Source: Shewanella basaltis
GTDB taxonomy: Bacteria; Pseudomonadota; Gammaproteobacteria; Enterobacterales; Shewanellaceae
Direction of reading: 5' to 3'
NCBI RefSeq assembly: GCF_023283885.1
Contig: NZ_JAKILA010000010.1
Span: forward strand, 1-64,000
DNA: 64,000 nucleotides
Positions 56,175 to 64,000 of the stretch are shown here, piece by piece; the stretch's first letter is position 1; each line of letters opens with the position of its first letter. The notes under the pieces are model-generated. The model did no database searches. It was not told the origin of the DNA and saw only the letters and a program-made list of their open reading frames with translations. The translations under genes were made by a program, and so were the position numbers.

Positions 56175-56675
56175 ATGATAGAGGGTGTTTTCACATTGAG
56201 TCCGCAGCGGAATAATCAACTCGGCTTTACTCTAGTTGAATTAGTTACCACCATTATCTTGATTGGTATTCTTGCCGTGACGGTATTGCCGCGCCTGTTG
56301 TCTAGTTCATCATACAGTGCCTTCACCTTGCGTAATGAGTTTATAAGCGAGCTCAGGTACGTGCAGCTAAAAGCGATTCAAAATACCGATCAATGCTACC
56401 AGTTGGATGTAAATACCAGTGGGTATACCTTACGTTATTTTAATGATCGAGTAGGCAATAGCTGTAGTAATCAATTTCGTGCAGAGCCGCCGCAAACATT
56501 CAGCGGTGGAGCCCATATCGAACTTGCCAGCAGTGCGAGTCAGGTTTTTTCGATAACCTTTGACAGTCATGGACGAATGACTTCTCCAGCATGTGCAGGT
56601 CATTGCTTTAATGCCGTAGCAGACGACACCCTTGCTATTGCCGTGGAAACTGAGGGGTATATATATGCCCAATAA
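56175..56675 (+). CDS. mshC: MSHA minor pilin MshC
   Basis: A 166-residue pseudopilin: leader ending NNQLG, mature FTLVELVTTIILIGILAVTVLPRLL, then LRNEFISELRYVQLKAIQNTDQCY, as in MshC/GspH-like minor pilins. Four cysteines lie in the globular part. The leader is unusually long (about 17 residues) if the ATG at 56175 is used; a TTG at 56196 would shorten it. It overlaps mshD by 11 bases. Confidence 0.88.
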   Translation: MIEGVFTLSPQRNNQLGFTLVELVTTIILIGILAVTVLPRLLSSSSYSAFTLRNEFISELRYVQLKAIQNTDQCYQLDVNTSGYTLRYFNDRVGNSCSNQFRAEPPQTFSGGAHIELASSASQVFSITFDSHGRMTSPACAGHCFNAVADDTLAIAVETEGYIYAQ

Positions 56676-57195
56676 ACGCCATTCGGCTCATGCTATTCAT
56701 GGTGGTTTCACATTAATTGAATTAGTGATTGGTATGCTGGTTATTGCAGTTGGCATTGTGATGTTAACCAGCATGTTATTTCCGCAGGCAGACAGAGCGG
56801 CAGCCACTTTGCAAAGGGTGCGTTCAGCTGAGCTTGCGCATTCAGTGATGAATGAAATTTGGGGTAAACGTTACGATCAAAACACCAATGCCAACGGCGG
56901 TGTTCCTGCCTGTAATGCGCCAGCGGGTCTGAGTTGTTCCGCAGCCTCACTGTTGGGTAATGATGGCGAAAATCGTGACGCTTTTAACGATGTTGATGAT
57001 TACCAAGGGTTAAGTGAAGCAAGTAATATGCTCAACTCAAGCCAAACATACGCTCAAGCTTATCCGGGTTTTAAGTTGTCTGTTACAGTGAGTTATCTTG
57101 ATGCTACAACCCAGGCGGAAAAATTAATTACTGTCGATGTAACAACCCCAGCGAATGAAGTGATTACTTACCAAGCGGTGAGGAGTAACTACTGA
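56665..57195 (+). CDS. mshD: MSHA minor pilin MshD
   Basis: A 176-residue pseudopilin with mature start FTLIELVIGMLVIAVGIVMLTSMLFPQADR, typical of MshD/PilV-like subunits. The start at 56665 (MPNKRHSA) has GAGGGG nearby; an in-frame ATG 33 bases upstream lies inside mshC and is less likely. The stop touches the mshO start (TGATG). Confidence 0.88.
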   Translation: MPNKRHSAHAIHGGFTLIELVIGMLVIAVGIVMLTSMLFPQADRAAATLQRVRSAELAHSVMNEIWGKRYDQNTNANGGVPACNAPAGLSCSAASLLGNDGENRDAFNDVDDYQGLSEASNMLNSSQTYAQAYPGFKLSVTVSYLDATTQAEKLITVDVTTPANEVITYQAVRSNY

Positions 57196-58022
57196 TGCGA
57201 CCTAATCAGCATGCGAGCACAAAAGGTTTCACTTTAGTTGAAATGGTCACTGTCATTTTGATCTTAGGGATTGTATTGGTGGGGGTAAGCAGCTTTGTTA
57301 TTTTTGGCACTCGAATCTTTGTTGAGTCAAGTTCGGTAGACCAAGTTCTCAGCCAAAGCCGTTTTGGTATTGAGCGAATGACCCGAGATATCCGCCGAGC
57401 CGTGCCAAACAGTATGCGTATTTTGACCGCATCAGATGGCAGTTATCAATGTATTGAATTATTGCCTATTGAGACCAGCACCTCTTACCTCGATGCGCCA
57501 TTTGTGCCACACACAGCAAGCAATACCTTAACCGCGATAAAAAGCATTAGTGGTATTTCTGCGGGACAATCTGTGCTGATTTATCCTTTAACTAATGCAG
57601 AGGTTTATCATCCCCAGGGGACAACCGCTAAGCGATTTACCGTTCAGAGTGTTGCCGCAACAGGTGATGAGTTAACTATTACTTTGACGCAAACCGTGCG
57701 CTTTAGTGAGGCTTCACCTTTACAGCGACTGTATATTGCTGATACTCCGTTAAGTTACTGCTTTGTACAAACAAGTACTAATATTGATTTACGCTTATAT
57801 CAAGGCTATGGCTATCAAATTAATCAACCTGCACCGACGGCAATGGGAAGTGGCGTATTGATGGCACAAAATGTCTCAAATGCCTTAACGGTTAATCCTG
57901 CTATTACACTGACACCAGCAACACTGATAACTAATGCCATAGTACACTTACAGCCGATTTTCAGCGTTAATGGTGAAACGTTTCAGTACCAACATCAAGT
58001 GCAGGTGATGAATGTCCCTTAA
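57195..58022 (+). CDS. mshO: MSHA minor pilin MshO
   Basis: A 275-residue pseudopilin of the PilW/GspJ-like type: leader MRPNQHASTKG, mature FTLVEMVTVILILGIVLVGVSSFVIFG, then DQVLSQSRFGIERMTRDIRRAVPNS, the characteristic helix of MshO. It overlaps mshP by 11 bases. It probably forms part of the initiating tip complex. Confidence 0.88.
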   Translation: MRPNQHASTKGFTLVEMVTVILILGIVLVGVSSFVIFGTRIFVESSSVDQVLSQSRFGIERMTRDIRRAVPNSMRILTASDGSYQCIELLPIETSTSYLDAPFVPHTASNTLTAIKSISGISAGQSVLIYPLTNAEVYHPQGTTAKRFTVQSVAATGDELTITLTQTVRFSEASPLQRLYIADTPLSYCFVQTSTNIDLRLYQGYGYQINQPAPTAMGSGVLMAQNVSNALTVNPAITLTPATLITNAIVHLQPIFSVNGETFQYQHQVQVMNVP

Positions 58023-58467
58023 GCGTAAGTTAACTCATCATACTCAACGTGGTAGCGCATTAATTATCGGTATTTTTGTGTTAACCGTGTTATTTCTGGT
58101 TGCGGCGAGCCTAATTCGAATAGTTGGTGATGCTGATGAGTCGGTAAATGTTGAAGTGTGGGGTACCAGAGCATTATTTAGTGCTAACAGTGGTGCTGAC
58201 GCTGCGCTGGCGCAATTATTTCCGCTAAATGGCTCGTTAGCCAATTGCAGTAATGTAAGCTCAACGTGGACTGCACCGGCAAATGCGCTTGGTTTTTATA
58301 GCTGTAGTGTCACGATAAGCTGTAATGCAGCGACGGTGGGCAGTGTTATTCAATACCGAATAAGCAGTTTGGCGATTTGCCAAACGGGCGATTGCAGTGG
58401 CGGTGGAAGCACTTCTACCTGTTTACGAGTCAGTCGCCAAGTGGAGGTTGAAGCTCGTGGTAATTAA
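58012..58467 (+). CDS. mshP: MSHA biogenesis protein MshP (PilX-like)
   Basis: A 151-residue protein with an N-terminal hydrophobic helix (GSALIIGIFVLTVLFLVAASLIRIV) and the ANSGADAALAQLFPLNG signature of MshP/PilX-type proteins. The prepilin Glu5 is not present at the usual place. Six cysteines lie in the C-terminal half. It overlaps mshO and mshQ. Confidence 0.87.
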   Translation: MSLKRKLTHHTQRGSALIIGIFVLTVLFLVAASLIRIVGDADESVNVEVWGTRALFSANSGADAALAQLFPLNGSLANCSNVSSTWTAPANALGFYSCSVTISCNAATVGSVIQYRISSLAICQTGDCSGGGSTSTCLRVSRQVEVEARGN

Positions 58468-61400
58468 ACCTTTAGTGAATGTCATTGTCATCATTTTCAC
58501 CTTGTTATTGGCAAGTCATGCCCATGGCTTTGGTACCATTGACGAGTCTGCGACTTGGGCTACCGTTGCTCAAGGGCATCATCAATATGGCAACCCAGAC
58601 CCTCTACCTTGTGCAGGTATCACCTCTACTCAGTTTACCTTAAACAACAGCGCTAAAATTCGCGGAACCTTAGGGCTGCCTTTAGCGTATTGTAGCTCAA
58701 ATGATGGATCCGGCTTACCGACTGACAGCTGTGATGAGCTCGATGGTACTGGCCGAAAATGCACCACATTAGGTTATGATTTAATTGGCCTTAATTTAAC
58801 CGGTGACAATGCTTTTTTAACCAGCTCAGCCGCTGGCGGAAATATTAATTATTGTAATACAGGGGATAGCTTACAGCTTGGACAAGATGGTCAAAGCCAG
58901 TTTGGCAATGTTAGCTTATATTCGGCTTGTACCCTAAGTATGTCTGCAAGCCAATCTGAGTATCGATTTACATCGATAGCGGCTGGCAATAATGCTACGT
59001 TAGAATTAACCGCGGGCGACTATTTTATTGAGTCATTGACATTAAATAGTGGTTCAAAAGTGGTGTTAAAAGGTGATGTAAGGCTATTCATTAAAAACAG
59101 TAGCCAATTTAATAGTGCCACTGTGAATACTGCCAACCTGTATCAATTACAGATTGTTGCGTACAACAATTTGCAATTGACCGGCACTTCAGATGTTACA
59201 GCCTATGTATACAGTAATGAGACATTATCGCTTTATAGCAGTTCGGCGATTAAAGGGCGCATTTCCTCACGCTATTTGAATATGGGCGATAGCGCATCAG
59301 TAACAGACTCCGAACCACTTGGTGTCAGCTTTCATATTCAGTATGGTAAATCACAAGCAACCTCAGGTGTGGCGTCTAAAAATGTGGTGTTTGATACCCC
59401 TTTTACAAGTGGTGTAAAACCTCTGGTGTTTATTATGCCGACCATTTCAGATTCTGATGCAAACAATGACAGCCGCCAAAGTGCATTTTTATCATCGATC
59501 AGCGAAACAGGGTTTACCTGGACTCGCGCGTTGTCTGCGGGGAACAGCGTGGCGACCGAAATGCCTGAGGTGCATTGGATTGCCGTCACGCCGGGCACAT
59601 TTGATTTAAGTAATGGCACCCAGCTCATTGCCGGCAGTGTGTTACAAAATAAAGCCTTGATTGGTTCCAATAATCAATATGTAGATGTTACCTTGCCCAG
59701 CACCCAAAATGTGGTGCTTAATCAGTTGCAAACCCAAAATAATAATTGTTGGTTAACCAGTACCTCACAATTTACCAGTAACGGCATCCAGTTAGCGATG
59801 GATGCGTCTGAAGTACGAAATAATTCTGGCCAGTGTGAACCGGGCAAGCTTAATAATAACAGCTTGCAAAATGAGCAAATTGCTTACCTGGCCGTAAAGT
59901 CCGGTAGCGGCGCATTGGTGTTAGATGGCAACAATGTCAATTATCATTTTGGACTGTCACAAACATTTAATTCATCTGGCACCACTTCGGTTGGAAATCA
60001 GTGCCAGTATTTCACTGTGCTAACAGGATTTACCAATATTCCAACTCTGGTTGCGAGTAAAAACAGTCGCCGCGGGGGCGATGGCGGATGGTTGCGGCGC
60101 TGTGTATTAACTAGCACCAATGTCAGTATGGTGACTGATGAAGATAATTTTAGAGATAATGACCGTAACCATGTTTGGGAAAACTACAGTTTTGTCGCAC
60201 TAGAGAAATTAACCCCAATTCGTCAGTGTTTTACGGATGAATTTGAACGCACCGAACTGGGTACTGACTGGGTTGCAGCTAAAAGTGCTGGAACATTTAC
60301 TCCGTCAATAGTTAGCGGCCGCTTAAGGCAAACAGAAGCCAAAACGAATCAGGCTACCTCGACAACCTATCAGCGCTTGTTTCCGGGTAAAAACAATAAA
60401 GTTGAAATCGAATTTGATCATTATGCCTATGGCGGTACCGGTGCCGACGGTATTGCCTTTGTATTGTCAGACGCATCAATTACACCACAGCCCGGCGCTG
60501 CGGGTGGGCCGATGGGATATGGTGCTCGCTCTAATGTTAATGGGTTTGCTGGTGGTTGGTTAGGTTTTGGTATTGATGAATACGGTAACTTTTCAGCAGA
60601 GGGCGGCCCAAATGGTCCTGGTCGTCGCCGTCAGTCAGTGTCTATTCGTGGTTCAGGTTCGGGTACTTCTGGATACCCTTATTTACGGGGAACTTGTAGC
60701 AATGGCACGACCAATACTGGCGGCAGTTGTTTGTCGCCGACGGTAGATAATAATAATGTGTCACCAGCGCATCGTTATCGAATTACCGTTGACTCACAAA
60801 TTGCTAACCAGTCGGTCGTAAAAGTTGAACGTGATACGGGGAGTGGGTTTGTGGAAATCATATCGGCATTTGATGCGGCGGCAATCTCGACTCAAGCTGC
60901 AATTCCGGACAACTTCTTGCTTTCTTTAACGGGGTCGACAGGGGGAGCCACCAATAACCACGAAATCGACAATGTTGAAATTTGTGCTTTGCAATCTGAG
61001 CCAATAGGCATTCAGATTGATCACTTTGAATACTCATATTCTGGTCAGGGGGTGACGTGCGCCCCTAAAACATTATCAATTAAAGCCTGTGCCAATGCCG
61101 ATTGCAGTTTAACGGTGACAGACAGTGTGACGGCGACGCTAAGCCCTGCTGTGGTCAGCGGTGGCGGCGGTTGGGTGGGGGGTAATGTAGTGACATTTAC
61201 CGGTGGCCAAAAATCCGATTTGCAATTACGCAGTAATACCGCAGGTACCGTGACCTTAGGCGTGACAGGATCTGTACCTAGCACGACGGCATTTAGCCAA
61301 ACACTCTGTCGTATTAATGGCGGCGCTGCGAGTGCGGCAAACTGTAATTTAGTCTTTGCTGACAGTGGTTTTATTTTTGATGTGCCAGATAAATTGGCAA

Positions 61401-63052
61401 ATAAACCGTCGGGCAACATTGCAATTAGTGCCGTGAAAAAGTCCGATGAAACCCTGCAATGTATTCCAACGTTTGCAAACACAACTAAAAATGTCAGTTT
61501 TTGGAGCACATACCTTGACCCTGTGACACCAATAAATGGCCAGTCGGTCACAGTGAACAATACCGTAGTAGGTAAGCAAAGTTCAGCGGCAACCTCAATC
61601 GCGTTAGCTTTTGATGCAACAGGTAAGGCCAATATTAACGTGAATTATCCCGATGCTGGCAAAATGCAACTTGATGCGCAATACACCGGCAGTGGCGACG
61701 AAGCAGGCTTAATCATGTTGGGCTCAGACCCATTTGTGAGTTTTCCCGTGGGGTTGTGCGTCACACCTAAAGACACAGCTGCGCAGTGCTCGGCAGGAAA
61801 TAGCAGTTGTAATCGCTATAAAAAAGCGGGGGAGTCGTTTGACTTAGTGATACAAGGCAAAGCTTGGCAGGCCGATGGTGATGGCAATTATTGCGATAAC
61901 CTTAATACCCCAAATTATGTTCATGACAATATTGCACTTGCCCACCAATTAGTGTCACCTTCAGGTGGTGTGTTAGGGAGTGTTGGCTCGTCGCAATATA
62001 ACCATGTGGCCGAAACCACCAACAGTAATACCGTGTCACAGTCAGTTAGTGAGGTTGGGGTGTTCACTTTTAGTGCCAAGCCTCCAAGTAGCTATTTAGG
62101 CTCAACTTTTTATGACATACCACTGGCGTTATCACCTAATATCGGCCGGTTTGTACCCGACCGTTTTTTAGTGAGTAGCTCAAGTGTGTTGCCATCATGT
62201 GGTAGTTTTACCTACATGGATCAGCCCTTTGGCTTAACATTAACCTTAGATGCATTGAACACGGGCAGCTATGTTACTCAAAATTATCAAGGCAGTTTTG
62301 CTAAAGCCAGTGCCAGTTTGGTTGCAGAAAATGCTAATGATGGTGTTGAGCTAAGTCACCGGTTAAGCGCCTTGCCTGTTAATGCCAGTACTTGGTCATT
62401 AGGCCAAGCAAGTGTCGATGTTACCTACCAAGCGCTTTTTAGTCGTACAACCTCACCAGGCGTAGACGGGCCATTTGGTTTATTGGATGTTGGCGTTTTA
62501 GTGGCTGACAATGATGGTAATGTAGCGTTTGTGGCGTCGCCTGATATGCGCGCCGATAGCAGTGATATTTGTACCGATACGAGCACGTGTAACGCTAAAT
62601 TACTATCAACACAAGATTTTCGTCATGGCAGAGTGGTGATGGATAATACCTTTGGCCCAGAAAATGAAGTATTACGCATGCCAACCTATGCGCAGTACTG
62701 GAGTGGCAGTGCCTGGATAACGAACACCAATGACAGTTGCACTCAAGTCAGTGATCCCCTTGATGGAACCGAAGTGTATGCTCCAACATTAACGGCAGGT
62801 CAAACCATTACACGCACCGATAATGGCAGTTTGGTTAATAATGGCTTACTGACTTTATTATGGCAAAACACAGGTTCTAATGCATATCGAGGTCAAGTGA
62901 CTGCACCGTTACAAGTAGACAATTGGCTACAGTGGTATTGGAATTGGGATGACGCTAGCCCGACAGTACTTTATGACCCAAGAGCAAGTGCCTTCTTTGG
63001 CCGCTATCGTGGCCATGATCGGATCATTTATTGGCGTGAAGTCGGGCAATAA
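58457..63052 (+). CDS. mshQ: MSHA-associated giant adhesin-like protein MshQ
   Basis: About 1531 residues, secreted: signal peptide to about residue 26 (IIFTLLLASHAHG), an N-terminal beta-rich region with hydrophobic repeats (LTAGDYFIESLTLNSGSKVVLKG-like), a predicted legume-lectin-like domain at about 594-847 (DEFERTELGTDW, IEFDHYAYGGTGADGIAFVLSD, GGWLGFGIDEYGNFS, VDNNNVSPAHRY) and a long C-terminal part that I recall as the MshQ/DUF6701 region. Many cysteines suggest disulfides. The start is GTG 58457 with GGAGG nine bases upstream, overlapping the mshP stop. It probably sits at the pilus tip with the minor pilins and binds a glycan; the ligand is unknown. Confidence 0.87.
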   Translation: MVIKPLVNVIVIIFTLLLASHAHGFGTIDESATWATVAQGHHQYGNPDPLPCAGITSTQFTLNNSAKIRGTLGLPLAYCSSNDGSGLPTDSCDELDGTGRKCTTLGYDLIGLNLTGDNAFLTSSAAGGNINYCNTGDSLQLGQDGQSQFGNVSLYSACTLSMSASQSEYRFTSIAAGNNATLELTAGDYFIESLTLNSGSKVVLKGDVRLFIKNSSQFNSATVNTANLYQLQIVAYNNLQLTGTSDVTAYVYSNETLSLYSSSAIKGRISSRYLNMGDSASVTDSEPLGVSFHIQYGKSQATSGVASKNVVFDTPFTSGVKPLVFIMPTISDSDANNDSRQSAFLSSISETGFTWTRALSAGNSVATEMPEVHWIAVTPGTFDLSNGTQLIAGSVLQNKALIGSNNQYVDVTLPSTQNVVLNQLQTQNNNCWLTSTSQFTSNGIQLAMDASEVRNNSGQCEPGKLNNNSLQNEQIAYLAVKSGSGALVLDGNNVNYHFGLSQTFNSSGTTSVGNQCQYFTVLTGFTNIPTLVASKNSRRGGDGGWLRRCVLTSTNVSMVTDEDNFRDNDRNHVWENYSFVALEKLTPIRQCFTDEFERTELGTDWVAAKSAGTFTPSIVSGRLRQTEAKTNQATSTTYQRLFPGKNNKVEIEFDHYAYGGTGADGIAFVLSDASITPQPGAAGGPMGYGARSNVNGFAGGWLGFGIDEYGNFSAEGGPNGPGRRRQSVSIRGSGSGTSGYPYLRGTCSNGTTNTGGSCLSPTVDNNNVSPAHRYRITVDSQIANQSVVKVERDTGSGFVEIISAFDAAAISTQAAIPDNFLLSLTGSTGGATNNHEIDNVEICALQSEPIGIQIDHFEYSYSGQGVTCAPKTLSIKACANADCSLTVTDSVTATLSPAVVSGGGGWVGGNVVTFTGGQKSDLQLRSNTAGTVTLGVTGSVPSTTAFSQTLCRINGGAASAANCNLVFADSGFIFDVPDKLANKPSGNIAISAVKKSDETLQCIPTFANTTKNVSFWSTYLDPVTPINGQSVTVNNTVVGKQSSAATSIALAFDATGKANINVNYPDAGKMQLDAQYTGSGDEAGLIMLGSDPFVSFPVGLCVTPKDTAAQCSAGNSSCNRYKKAGESFDLVIQGKAWQADGDGNYCDNLNTPNYVHDNIALAHQLVSPSGGVLGSVGSSQYNHVAETTNSNTVSQSVSEVGVFTFSAKPPSSYLGSTFYDIPLALSPNIGRFVPDRFLVSSSSVLPSCGSFTYMDQPFGLTLTLDALNTGSYVTQNYQGSFAKASASLVAENANDGVELSHRLSALPVNASTWSLGQASVDVTYQALFSRTTSPGVDGPFGLLDVGVLVADNDGNVAFVASPDMRADSSDICTDTSTCNAKLLSTQDFRHGRVVMDNTFGPENEVLRMPTYAQYWSGSAWITNTNDSCTQVSDPLDGTEVYAPTLTAGQTITRTDNGSLVNNGLLTLLWQNTGSNAYRGQVTAPLQVDNWLQWYWNWDDASPTVLYDPRASAFFGRYRGHDRIIYWREVGQ

Positions 63053-63055
63053 TCG

Positions 63056-63086
63056 GAATAAAAAAGCATCGTTTTTACGCTTTTTA
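63056..63086 (+). terminator. Weak terminator after mshQ
   Basis: AAAAAGC (63061-63067) and GCTTTTT (63079-63085) form a 7-bp stem with an 11-base loop, ending in T residues, a few bases after the mshQ stop. A second A/T palindrome lies at 63108-63139. The end of the msh locus and the mreB promoter region share this 193-base gap. Confidence 0.4.
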
Positions 63087-63242
63087 GGATTAATCTTGCT
63101 CGATCGACGTTTTTTTACATGCTTTTGTAAAAAAAAACGCCAGATTAGCAATTGTTAACCTGTTCGGTCTTGTAGAATAGGGGTGTCATTGATAAAGTTA
63201 GCTGATTTTTCTTTCTTCTGACTCCACAGAATACAGGCCTGA

Positions 63243-64000
<758 letters not shown>

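Noticed and set aside
61045-61632. 195-codon open frame opposite mshQ
   Set aside because: Antisense to a long, clearly coding gene with normal overlap signals at its start; no independent support.
63108-63139. A/T palindrome CGTTTTTTTACA...TGTAAAAAAAAACG before mreB, considered as the mshQ terminator
   Set aside because: The arms are nearly pure A/T with unequal run lengths and no T tract follows on the plus strand; the smaller stem at 63061-63085 fits better.

Overview
The window looks like a moderately AT-rich gammaproteobacterial chromosome. Gene content and order point to Shewanella or a very close relative in the Alteromonadales: a 5S rRNA end, then mutT-yacG-zapD-coaE-pilDCB-pilA, nadC, ampDE, pdhR-aceEF-lpdA, a large c-di-GMP sensor, acnB, hslVU-ftsN-argS-priA, rpmE, a malic enzyme, a complete MSHA pilus locus and mreB. 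This assignment is an inference from synteny and family recognition; no database was searched.

Layout. Positions 1-353 hold the 3' end of a 5S rRNA, its terminators and a decayed second copy of the 5S 3' end. Positions 461-7486 (minus strand) form one tightly packed cluster: a type IV pilin gene, a divergent second pilin gene, the assembly genes pilB, pilC and pilD, and the housekeeping genes coaE, zapD, yacG and mutT. Positions 7487-8317 are a long non-coding stretch. Next come nadC (minus), ampD-ampE (plus) and the pyruvate dehydrogenase genes with an exact PdhR operator (11457-11471). Between lpdA and acnB lie a MITE-like repeat pair, a 1480-residue periplasmic-propeller/PAS/GGDEF/EAL protein, a PlpD-type patatin autotransporter and a HAD phosphatase. 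From 30226 to 37907 the minus strand carries a small lipoprotein, a DUF971 protein, hslUV behind a near-consensus sigma-32 promoter, ftsN, argS and priA. Positions 37989-40233 encode two related secreted proteins built from a Cys-bracketed FimV/LysM-like module. rpmE and a malic enzyme follow.

Positions 42507-63052 hold the mannose-sensitive haemagglutinin (MSHA) pilus locus in the order mshH, I, (PilN-like), J, K, L, M, N, E, G, F, B, A, C, D, O, P, Q. mreB starts at 63246 and runs off the end.

Themes. Two complete type IV pilus systems (Pil and MSHA) share the window with several c-di-GMP-related proteins: an intact GGDEF-EAL sensor, a degenerate MshH/CsrD, and MshE with an N-terminal motif that fits the c-di-GMP-binding MshEN type. 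Central carbon genes (aceEF, lpdA, acnB, malic enzyme) are interleaved. The least expected signals are non-coding. They are a terminator-shaped hairpin that contains the start codon of the second pilin gene, CTAG-rich hairpin repeats placed sense-oriented directly after three stop codons, and a pair of 186-bp intergenic repeats of which one has 21-bp terminal inverted repeats. No CRISPR array, prophage, integrase, transposase gene or defence cassette was seen.
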